From an uncultured Eubacteriales bacterium (GTDB taxonomy: Bacteria; Bacillota; Clostridia; Oscillospirales; UBA644), in the NCBI GenBank assembly GCA_934454405.1, contig CAKSFN010000003.1, forward strand, positions 62,001 through 126,000: a DNA stretch of 64,000 nucleotides, read 5' to 3'. Position 1 is the first letter of the stretch; each line of letters starts with the position of its first letter. The translations under genes were made by a program, and so were the position numbers. Shown one piece after another: positions 54,176 through 61,209 of the stretch. The notes beneath the pieces were generated by a model that was given only the letters and a program-made list of their open reading frames with translations, was not told the origin of the DNA and searched no databases.

Positions 54176-54815
54176 CAAAACGGCGTTTACGACGTTTTGC
54201 GAACAGCCATGCGCGTGTTGCGTCAGCAACAATTTCGCGCGGCGTATTCAATCTTTCCTGTGGGTGCTTTCGCAAAAAATCTTTTTATCGCTTACTTTTT
54301 CAAAGCAATAATCGGCGGCAGAAATGCCGCCGATTTTTATTGTTGTTTCTCTTGTTCCCGTCGCCTGTGCGCCGAATTACTATTTTTCATCGCTTTTCGC
54401 CGACAAAGATTTTCTCACTCCCGACGCGTTCGGATAATCAAGCTGCTCCAACTGTTTCCAATAGGCTTCGATGGTCTTTCCGTCGTTTTTGTCGCCGAAC
54501 GTGCCGTCGTTAAAGTTCGACCGAACCTCCGCCCACATCGCCTGTCTGTCGGAGAGAAGTGCCGCGCTCGCAAAACGGCGTTTACGACGTTTTGCGAACA
54601 GCCATGCGCGTGTTGCGTCAGCAACAGTTTCGCGCGGCGTATTCAATCCTTCCTGCGGGTGCTTTCGCAAAAAATCTTTTTATTTTTTTCTTTTTCAAAG
54701 TAAAAATCAGCGGCATTTCTGCCAATCAATCTTTCCTGTATGTACTTTCGCAAAAAACCTTTTTATCTTTCACTTTTTCAAAGCAATAATCGGCGGCAGA
54801 AATGCCGCCGAATTA
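54176..54815. repeat. Mosaic of repeats between HipA-like gene and portal
   Basis: Gene-free stretch. Segment R occurs at 54176-54340 and again at 54571-54690 (shared start CAAAACGGCGTTTACGACG, then TTGCGTCAGCAAC and CTTTCGCAAAAAATCTTTTT). A third, shorter copy of its end lies at 54727-54815. The hairpin CGGCGGCA-GAAA-TGCCGCCG appears at about 54308-54340 and 54790-54811. A copy of the portal 3' end (54401-54550) lies between. Confidence 0.8.
54401..54550 (-). pseudogene. Duplicated 3' end of the portal gene
   Basis: 150 bp identical, base for base by my reading, to 54837-54986 inside the portal gene. The copy stops abruptly where the portal sequence continues toward its body. In the minus-strand frame it still encodes the final 50 or so portal residues, fused upstream to repeat-derived sequence. 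It is a non-functional fragment. Confidence 0.85.
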
Positions 54816-56528
54816 TTATCTTCCGTCGCCTGTCGCCGACAAAGATTTTCTCACTCCCGACGCGTTCGGATAATCAAGCTGCTCCAACTGTTTCCAATAG
54901 GCTTCGATGGTCTTTCCGTCGTTTTTGTCGCCGAACGTGCCGTCGTTAAAGTTCGACCGAACCTCCGCCCACATCGCCTGTCTGTCCGATAAAAGCGCCG
55001 CCGAGGAGTCAACCTCAAAGATATAATCGTCGTCGTAGAACCACTCGCCGTCCGCGTCCCTTTCAAGAAAATCATAGCGGCAGAACACCTCGTCATGCTC
55101 GCGGCTGTCCTCCTCGCCGTAGGTTCTCGGCTCGTCCGCATACGCCAGCATATACTGAAAAATTGCCTTGAATAGATCGCAATACGCCGTGTTTTTCAAG
55201 CGTATTTTCGACTCGATTCTGCCCGCAACCTGTGACGCCGAAAACTGCTTCGCCGTGCCCGACATCGCCGTGTTGTCCTGCTTGCCCTGATACGCGTCGG
55301 TTATGCCGAGCGTCGAACGCGCGTCCTCGTAATACTTGTCCAGCAGCTTCAGATCCTGCTGCACCGACGGTTGCAGATTTATAGCGTCGATCATCGTTTT
55401 TTGCGCCGTATTATCGAGAAAAACGAGTTTGTCCTCTCTGTCCGACGTCTCGATGCGCACCCCTCGCGGAAGCGTCAGCACGGAGCCGCCTTTAAGCAAT
55501 TTTTCCTGCACCTTGCTGTAAAGCTTGTTGTGCGCCGTCTGCAAATCCGAGATAAGCCCGCAATCGCTCTCGCCGCCGAACTGCCCGTAAAGAGACACGT
55601 TTTTTCGCATTATCAGCGGAAATACCGTCGGCGTGTAATAGGGGAGAAACGTCCTTTTTTCAACCCCGTCCGCCGTCTCCGTTGCCGGGATAACGCTTCC
55701 GTCCGAACGTGTCAACGGCGCAAAAAGTTCCTCGCCGAAACTCTCTTTCGCAACCGTCGCCTTGCCGCCGCACGAGCATTTTTTGCCCTTGACTGCGTGT
55801 CTTGCTCCGCATTTCGGACACTCATATTCAAGCCTTGCACGGTATTTTTCATAGTCTTCCAAAACCGTGTTGCCCGCCCATGAAAATACGCCGAGAGTAC
55901 CCTCCGCATTTATGTAATATGCCGTTATCTGCGTCACGATGTCCGTGTTTTCGTCACGGAAATCGTCTCTGTCCTCGTCCTCCACGACCACGCCGTAACG
56001 CCTGTTCAACCTCGCTTTCGTGTCCGTAAATGTCACAAAAACATAGTCCGCCTCGTCAAGCTCCGCCACGCCCGCCTGAGGTATGACCTGCTTCGGATGA
56101 ATCAGCCTTGCGAACGGCTCGCCGCACGTCGCGCGCGTATTTTTCGAGCTGTCCCAGCCCACGAGACGGAAACTCTGCCCGAGAATTTTCGTCATTCTGT
56201 CCTCCTCCGAGTTCGTTTTCTCCGGCGCGATCTTTCGTATCGCCGCCCTCAGCATTGCCTCGATCGCCCTCGCGTTTTTCTCCTTTTTCTCCGAGTGGAC
56301 GGGCGACGACACCTTCGGCATAGGAATGGTGTTGTCGATCTGGGATTCAATTAACTCAAACGTAAAGTTCCGCACTATCGCCGCATTTTTGCCGCGTCTG
56401 CCGTCCGTCACTATCTCCTTGTCTCCCTTGTACTGCTTCGTCCATGCGTCAAAGCTTGCCAACCTTGCGGAATACTCCTGTTCCGCCTCTATAAACCTTT
56501 CTTTCCAAATTTCCAATTTTTCGTTCAT
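54816..56528 (-). CDS. Phage portal protein with zinc-ribbon insertion
   Basis: 570 aa. N-terminal helices (EIWKERFIEAEQEYSARL), NFTFELIESQIDNTIP with MPKVSSP, RLIHPKQVIPQAGV, then the long stem helix (QTAHNKLYSKVQEKLLKGGS) and the crown DKYYEDARSTLGITDAYQGKQ. MSGTAKQFSASQVAGRIESK is typical of portals of short-tailed or Spp1-like phages. At residues 237-253 is a CPKC...CSC cluster inside LEYECPKCGARHAVKGKKCSCGG, a zinc-ribbon-like insertion. The portal forms the dodecameric DNA-entry ring and normally binds the large terminase, which I do not find here. An AAGGAGAAC site precedes the ATG. Confidence 0.85.
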   Translation of the reverse strand: MNEKLEIWKERFIEAEQEYSARLASFDAWTKQYKGDKEIVTDGRRGKNAAIVRNFTFELIESQIDNTIPMPKVSSPVHSEKKEKNARAIEAMLRAAIRKIAPEKTNSEEDRMTKILGQSFRLVGWDSSKNTRATCGEPFARLIHPKQVIPQAGVAELDEADYVFVTFTDTKARLNRRYGVVVEDEDRDDFRDENTDIVTQITAYYINAEGTLGVFSWAGNTVLEDYEKYRARLEYECPKCGARHAVKGKKCSCGGKATVAKESFGEELFAPLTRSDGSVIPATETADGVEKRTFLPYYTPTVFPLIMRKNVSLYGQFGGESDCGLISDLQTAHNKLYSKVQEKLLKGGSVLTLPRGVRIETSDREDKLVFLDNTAQKTMIDAINLQPSVQQDLKLLDKYYEDARSTLGITDAYQGKQDNTAMSGTAKQFSASQVAGRIESKIRLKNTAYCDLFKAIFQYMLAYADEPRTYGEEDSREHDEVFCRYDFLERDADGEWFYDDDYIFEVDSSAALLSDRQAMWAEVRSNFNDGTFGDKNDGKTIEAYWKQLEQLDYPNASGVRKSLSATGDGR

Positions 56529-56729
56529 GTAGTTCTCCTTGTTTTTTTATGTAAGTTACGGCTGCTTTTCTTGTTTTATATCCTGCAACCTGTTGTTATA
56601 AAACTTCTGTCTTTTTTCTTCTCGGCGAAACCGCCTGCGGCACGGTCGGCAGGTGAGTTGAACCGCGCCATAGGCGTTGCTGAACCTGCAACAACGCGCT
56701 TGCGGTTCATATCCGTTTCAGCGCGACCC

Positions 56730-57044
56730 TCATCTCGATGTCTTCGTCGCATTCGGTTCGCCGTCCACGAGGTTCACGGTGATGACCGTTTCCGTGTTTC
56801 CGTCGTCTGCGGCGCCCTCGCCGAGCAGTCCCAGCACCGTATCGACCGCTTTTGAGTTGCCCTTGCGCGCAAGCTCGTAGAGGTCGTATACCAGCGCGGT
56901 TTTCATATTCATATCTGTTTCTTCCACGCCGCACTCTTTCAGCTTGCCGAGAATATCCTCGTTTTTAATTTCGCATTTCATTATCTCCGAAAGAATCTGT
57001 TTGACCGTTTTCTGCGTTGTTTCTTCTGTTTTCTTTTTTCGCAT
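56730..57044 (-). CDS. Possible phage small terminase-like protein
   Basis: 104 aa, helical, charged. It starts MRKKKTEETTQKTVKQILSE and carries MKTALVYDLYELARKGNSKAVDTVLGLLGEG, similar in pattern to the oligomerisation part of phage small terminase subunits (A..L...A..G..KA...I...LGE). AAAGGAA precedes the ATG. It is the most upstream gene of the module, which is the small-terminase position, but the portal follows directly with no large terminase between. The 200-bp gap 56529-56729 contains one copy of a GC-rich palindromic repeat (about 56615-56665). Confidence 0.45.
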   Translation of the reverse strand: MRKKKTEETTQKTVKQILSEIMKCEIKNEDILGKLKECGVEETDMNMKTALVYDLYELARKGNSKAVDTVLGLLGEGAADDGNTETVITVNLVDGEPNATKTSR

Positions 57045-57649
57045 AATTCCTTTTTTCCTTTAATTTTTCGTTCCCTTTAATCTCTCCGTTTTTTCAACCT
57101 CGCAACCTTTGCCGCGCTGACCACTAACCGCCGCCCTCTGCCGCGCGCTCTGTTTGCCGCGAAGCTTTCGGCTTGCCGCTGCGCCTGCGCTCCGCGGCTT
57201 CGCCGCCGCTCAACTCTCATAACGGCGCTTTGCGCCGTCAGAGGTTTCGCGGAAATCGTATGATACCCCTCATTTTCAGATATATCAAATCATTCAAATC
57301 AAAAAGCATCTGTTTTTCGCCTGATATTTAATATATAAACCTCGTCATTTATGAATTTCTCCGCTTTGCCCCCTGTCGCATCGTGACAGGGGGGAGCAAA
57401 ACGGCGGCGAAGCCGTTATTTTGACAGCACAACCGTCCTCACGCGAATACCTCTGACCACTAACCGCTGCCCTCTGCCGCGCGCTCTCTGCCGCGCTGAC
57501 AACTGCCCTCTGCCGTGCTGACAACTGCCCGCTGCCCACTAACCGCTGCCTTCTGCCCACGGCCCTCTGCCGTTCATTGCTTTCAGCCTACCACTTTCGT
57601 CCCCTCTGCGAACCCCGATTTTGCGACTGCTTTGTGAACTTTTTAAAAT
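57045..57649. other. Gene-free region with short repeats
   Basis: About 600 bp without a gene. It contains heptamer arrays at 57111-57150 and 57448-57583, a palindromic-type GC-rich patch (about 57166-57255, with CGTCAGAGGTTTCGCGGA), and an inverted repeat around CCCCCTGTCGCATCGTGACAG at 57369-57395. Stop codons are frequent in all frames outside the repeats. Confidence 0.6.
57448..57583. repeat. Degenerate 7-bp periodic repeat, array 5
   Basis: Minus strand: CAGAGGG, CAGAAGG, CAGCGGT, TAGTGGG, CAGCGGG, CAGTTGT and so on, with a few 8-nt slips (CAGCACGG). A shorter array 4 (57111-57150) has CAGAGGG CGGCGGT TAGTGGT. Confidence 0.7.
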
Positions 57650-57924
57650 CGCAAAGCCGAGCAAACGGTTTTTTTCAGATTTTAATACGCCGCGCGATAG
57701 TTCGTTCCTTCGAACGAACCGCGTATGGCTAATCGCAAAAACTGCTCGCTGCGCTCGGTCTTTTTGTTTTTTTATTTGTTCGGTTATATCGGCAAAGTAC
57801 AGAAATTGTCAGCTGAAGCACACAGGGCGCTTGCTTAAAAGGGGAGAAGCCCTTTTTTCCGCTTCGAGGAGTTTGCGTCGTTTTTCGCAAGCGAAAAGCC
57901 GAGCAAACGGTATTATCCGATTTT

Positions 57925-58197
57925 GGGCGAAGAAAAGCCCGTTTTCACAAGCCTGACAGTGTTGCTTTTGCCCTGTTTTATTGTCTCGTCGCTTAAAATA
58001 CGAAAGTATTCTCGCACTCCTCGACTTCAAAACAGAACAAAATCAAGGCTGTCAGGTCGAAGAGTTTCACGGAGATAATGTTTTTCTCCGTGAAACGGTC
58101 ACTTTGAAGCAATACTTTGTGTATTGCAAGAAGTGAACGCAATGCGGAGGGAAAGATTAGCCCGTGAAACCTTATGAGAACGGACTTTTCTTCGCCC
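57925..58197. mobile_element. 273-bp inverted-repeat element, copy 1 (MITE-like)
   Basis: Terminal inverted repeats of about 27 bp with three mismatches, starting GGGCGAAGAAAAGCCCGTT on the left; the right end reads GGGCGAAGAAAAGTCCGTT on the other strand. Internal hairpins: CCTGACAG...CTGTCAGG, TTTCACGGAG...CTCCGTGAAA, GCAATAC-TTT-GTATTGC-like. It encodes no protein. The sequence flanking it exists without the element at 57675-57692 and 58945-58965. Confidence 0.7.
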
Positions 58198-58438
58198 TTA
58201 CGCCGTGCGATAGTTCGTTCATTCGAACGAACCGCACATGGCTAATCGCAAAAACTGCTCGCTTCGCTCGGTCTTTTTGTTTTTTATTTGTTCGGTTATA
58301 TCGGCAAAGTACAGAAATTGTTAGCTGAAGCACACAGGGCGCTTGCCTGAAAGGGGCAAAGCCTTTTCTTTCCGCTGCGCGGAGTTTGCGTCGTTTTTCG
58401 CAAGCGAAAAGCCGAGCAAACGGTTCTTTTCAGATTTT

Positions 58439-58711
58439 GGGCGAAGAAAAGCCCGTTTTCACAAGCCTGACAGTGTTGCTTTTGCCCTGTTTTATTGTCT
58501 CGTCGCTTAAAATACGAAAGTATTCTCGCACTCCTCGACTTCAAAACAGAACAAAATCAAGGCTGTCAGGTCGAAGAGTTTCACGGAGATAATGTTTTTC
58601 TCCGTGAAGCGGTCACTTTGAAGCAATACTTTGTGTATTGCAAGAAGTGAACGCAATGCGGAGGGAAAGATTATCCCGTGAAACCTTATGAGAACGGACT
58701 TTTCTTCGCCC
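58439..58711. mobile_element. 273-bp inverted-repeat element, copy 2 (MITE-like)
   Basis: Same length and ends as copy 1; I see about two base differences in 273 (for example A to G after CTCCGTGA, and AGCCC to ATCCC near the right end). Flanked by CAGATTTT on the left and TTACGCC on the right. Confidence 0.7.
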
Positions 58712-59101
58712 TTACGCCACGCGATTGTTTACGCGTCCGCGTAAACCGCGTATGGCTAATCGCAAAAACTGCTCGCTGCGCTCGGTCTTTTTGTTTTTTT
58801 ATTTGTTCGGTTATATCGGCAAAGTACAGAAATTGTCAGCTGAAGCACACAGGGCGCTTGCCTGAAAGGGGCAAAGCCTTTTTCTTTCCGCTTCGCGGAG
58901 TTTGCGTCGTTTTTCGCAAGCGAAAAGCCGAGCAAACGGTTTTTTTCAGATTTTAATACGCCACGCGATTGTTTACGCGTCCGCGTAAACCGCGTATGGC
59001 TAATCGCAAAAACTGCTCGCTTCGCTCGGTCTTTTTGCGATAGATCGCGCCGTTTTTGCCGCGCAAATCCATCAAAAACCGAAAAAATTACGGCTTGCCG
59101 C

Positions 59102-59130
59102 TTGACAAACCGCCGAAAAGAGTATATAAC
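59102..59130 (+). promoter_or_regulatory. Promoter of the lipoprotein gene
   Basis: TTGACA (59102-59107), 17 bp, TATAAC (59125-59130), about 83 bp before the ATG. Confidence 0.8.
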
Positions 59131-59213
59131 AATAAGAGAGAGGGAATTTTTTCCGAAAATTTCCGCTTTCGCAAAAACTTGATCGGCAAAAAACTCATGG
59201 AAGGGATTTTTAT

Positions 59214-60698
59214 ATGAAAAAAGCCGCTTTTTTACTGCTTTCCGCTGTTCTGCTGCTGTCATTTTTGACCGCTTGCGGCGGCGGCTCCGAAAACGCTTCG
59301 ACTCCCGAAGCTTCTCAGCCCCCGACGCAGTCCGACGCAACGGCTCTCCGCTCCTCGCCGCGCCTGAGCCCCGATTTCGTCGGCGAACTCGTTCCGAGCA
59401 AAAAATACGGAAAACTTCTGCCGTATCTGGGCAAGGTCGGCGCCGACGCATACGGCAGCTACGGCCTTTACGGGCTTTGCCGCGAGGACGGCACAATCGT
59501 TGTCGATCCCGTTTATTCCGAGGTTTCTTACAACGACGGCTATTATCTTCTTCTCAGATCCGACGCACCCAAGCCGGTTGAGGGCGACGGTTTCAGCGGT
59601 AGGTATTATCTCATTCCCGAGGACGGCTCGTCCGTCCGCGATTTCGGCGAAAACACGCCCGTTTTCTGTCTCGGCGACGGCGTTTATTGCTATTCCTCGC
59701 TCCTTCCGACCGATAACGGCTACGACGTCAACACCTCCTACTGCTCCGCCGACGGCAAAACGCTGCTCGAAGACGGCGGCGACGTGACCGTTTCCGATTT
59801 TCACGACGGAATCGCGCTGCTGACCCGAACGGATAAAAACGGAACGACGCAGTTCTTTGCGGACACTTCCCTGAAAGAGATAACCCCCGTTTCGGGCGCC
59901 GAATCCGTTTCCTCCGACTGCCCGTTTTACAAAGTGACCGACGCCGACGGAAAGATCGGCGTTTACAGAAACAACATTCCCGTGCTCGCGCCCGAATACG
60001 ACGCTGTCGGATATTCTCCTTACAACGGCGGCATTGTTGCCCTCCGCGACGGAACGGCGTTCGTTTTTGACTCGTCTCTGACGCTCGTTGCGCAGTTCCC
60101 CGTCGCCGAAAACGCCGTCACAGCCGTCACGGTCGGTCCCGACTTCGTCCGTTACTATCCTGAAGGCGCTTCGCCCGTCTGCGTTGACAAAAACGGCAGG
60201 CTCTTGGACGCGGACGAACTCGGCTATCTTTCAAACTGCGGCCTCTATTACAGGCGCAGCGGCGTGACGGAAAAAGACCTCTACGTCGTTTTTGACCGCG
60301 CAGGCAAAGATGTTTTCACCGTTCCTGCCGGCTGGTACGTTGACGAATACGCGTCTGTGGGCAACTTTTTCGTCATCGCAAAAAACACGTCCGGCAGCGG
60401 CGATTTCGGCTTGGAATACGCGCTTGTCGATCCCTCGACGGGCAAAACGACAAAGCTTGTCGGCTCTTTTTACGGCAGCCCCGAAGCGTATCTGCGCCGC
60501 TCGAAGGACGCCGCGCATATCGACGTTCTTTCTCCCGAAAACCTTTCCGTAATATATAACTGCCGCTCGTTTTTCGGCAGAATGAACACCTCGGTCGGAG
60601 AGCTTGTTTTCTATGATGTTGACGGCTTTTTCATAACCGCCGCCGCGTCGTCGCCCGACCCCGTCTGCGTCGCCCCGTCGTCGGAAAAAAAGTCGTAA
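59214..60698 (+). CDS. Lipoprotein with WG-like repeats
   Basis: 494 aa. Lipoprotein signal peptide MKKAAFLLLSAVLLLSFLTAC with lipobox LTAC (Cys21). After a Ser/Thr/Pro linker come beta-rich repeats such as YGLYGLCREDGTIVVDPVYSEV and VTDADGKIGVYRNNIPVLAPEYDAVG. These follow the WG-repeat (KWR) pattern G-x-x-G-hydrophobic...P.YD.V. It would sit on the outer face of the membrane after Lgt processing. Function unknown; WG-repeat proteins are often thought to bind ligands. GGAAGGG precedes the ATG. It is monocistronic, followed by a terminator. Confidence 0.82.
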   Translation: MKKAAFLLLSAVLLLSFLTACGGGSENASTPEASQPPTQSDATALRSSPRLSPDFVGELVPSKKYGKLLPYLGKVGADAYGSYGLYGLCREDGTIVVDPVYSEVSYNDGYYLLLRSDAPKPVEGDGFSGRYYLIPEDGSSVRDFGENTPVFCLGDGVYCYSSLLPTDNGYDVNTSYCSADGKTLLEDGGDVTVSDFHDGIALLTRTDKNGTTQFFADTSLKEITPVSGAESVSSDCPFYKVTDADGKIGVYRNNIPVLAPEYDAVGYSPYNGGIVALRDGTAFVFDSSLTLVAQFPVAENAVTAVTVGPDFVRYYPEGASPVCVDKNGRLLDADELGYLSNCGLYYRRSGVTEKDLYVVFDRAGKDVFTVPAGWYVDEYASVGNFFVIAKNTSGSGDFGLEYALVDPSTGKTTKLVGSFYGSPEAYLRRSKDAAHIDVLSPENLSVIYNCRSFFGRMNTSVGELVFYDVDGFFITAAASSPDPVCVAPSSEKKS

Positions 60699-60808
60699 CG
60701 GAAGCCCTCAAAGCGGAAACCCGAAGGCTGCGCGCGCAGAAAACGAACAAACTGCCCTGCCGCGGAAACCGTTTTGCGAAAGCTTATCCGCCGCCGGCAT
60801 AAATCGGT

Positions 60809-60838
60809 AAAAGTCGCTGTCAACAGACGGCGGCTTTT
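60809..60838 (+). terminator. Terminator after the lipoprotein gene
   Basis: AAAAGTCGCTGTC (60809-60821) pairs with GACGGCGGCTTTT (60826-60838) with two G-U pairs, loop AACA, ending in TTTTCCTTTT. The 511-bp gap 60699-61209 otherwise holds the promoter at 60943 and a GC-rich leader. Confidence 0.8.
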
Positions 60839-60942
60839 CCTTTTCGCGTATCATTCAAAAAGCCAAAAGCCCCTCAAACCGCGGCAAAATCCGACACTTG
60901 CGGAAACGCCGCAAATTCACGGCGGAAACTTCGGTATATCTA

Positions 60943-60971
60943 TTGACTTTTCGCCCTCGATATGATATTAT
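60943..60971 (+). promoter_or_regulatory. Promoter of the collagen-like protein gene
   Basis: TTGACT (60943-60948), 17 bp, TATTAT (60966-60971). The transcript would have a leader of about 230 nt, GC-rich and foldable, before ATG 61210; I do not recognise a known riboswitch in it. Confidence 0.75.
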
Positions 60972-61209
60972 TGGTATATATCCCAATATATTACTTACAG
61001 ATGACTGCTTTGCGGAGAAGCCGCGAAACAAAAAAAAGAGCCCGACCGCGCAGGAGCGGCTGCTTTCGGAGACGCGTGCAAAGGCACCTGCCTTTATCCC
61101 GCTGCGGACGTCGGGGCAATCGCCGCGGAGGGTATGCGTAAGCGCCGTCCGCGCCGTAAATTAAATACGGATTCAGGCTGTCGAAGAACGGAGAGACGGA
61201 GGAAAGAAG

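Larger units (their letters stand above)
57650..59040. repeat. Tandem array of modular repeats of about 0.5 kb
   Basis: The anchor GGCTAATCGCAAAAACTGCT recurs at 57727, 58250, 58754 and 58998. Each anchor is preceded by a palindromic hairpin and followed by GCTCGCTKCGCTCGGTCTTTTTG, a terminator-like hairpin. The first two intervals (523 and 504 bp) contain a block B with the GAAGCACACAGGGCGCTTGC sequence and a 273-bp block C. The third interval (244 bp) lacks block C, as does the stretch before the first anchor. Small open frames here (starting MKSRSARILSYFKRRDNK on the minus strand) repeat with the units and are not genes. Confidence 0.85.

Noticed and set aside
57809..58544. Two repeated minus-strand open frames starting MKSRSARILSYFKRRDNK (57809-58030 and 58296-58544)
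   Set aside because: They recur with the tandem array, have no ribosome site, and their ends differ by frame drift at repeat junctions; they are open frames within repeats, not genes.
60972..61209. Possible cyclic-di-GMP riboswitch in the leader of the collagen-like gene
   Set aside because: A GCAAAG-like segment is present, but the conserved GEMM-I core around GGGCAAACC is absent, so I cannot support the class.
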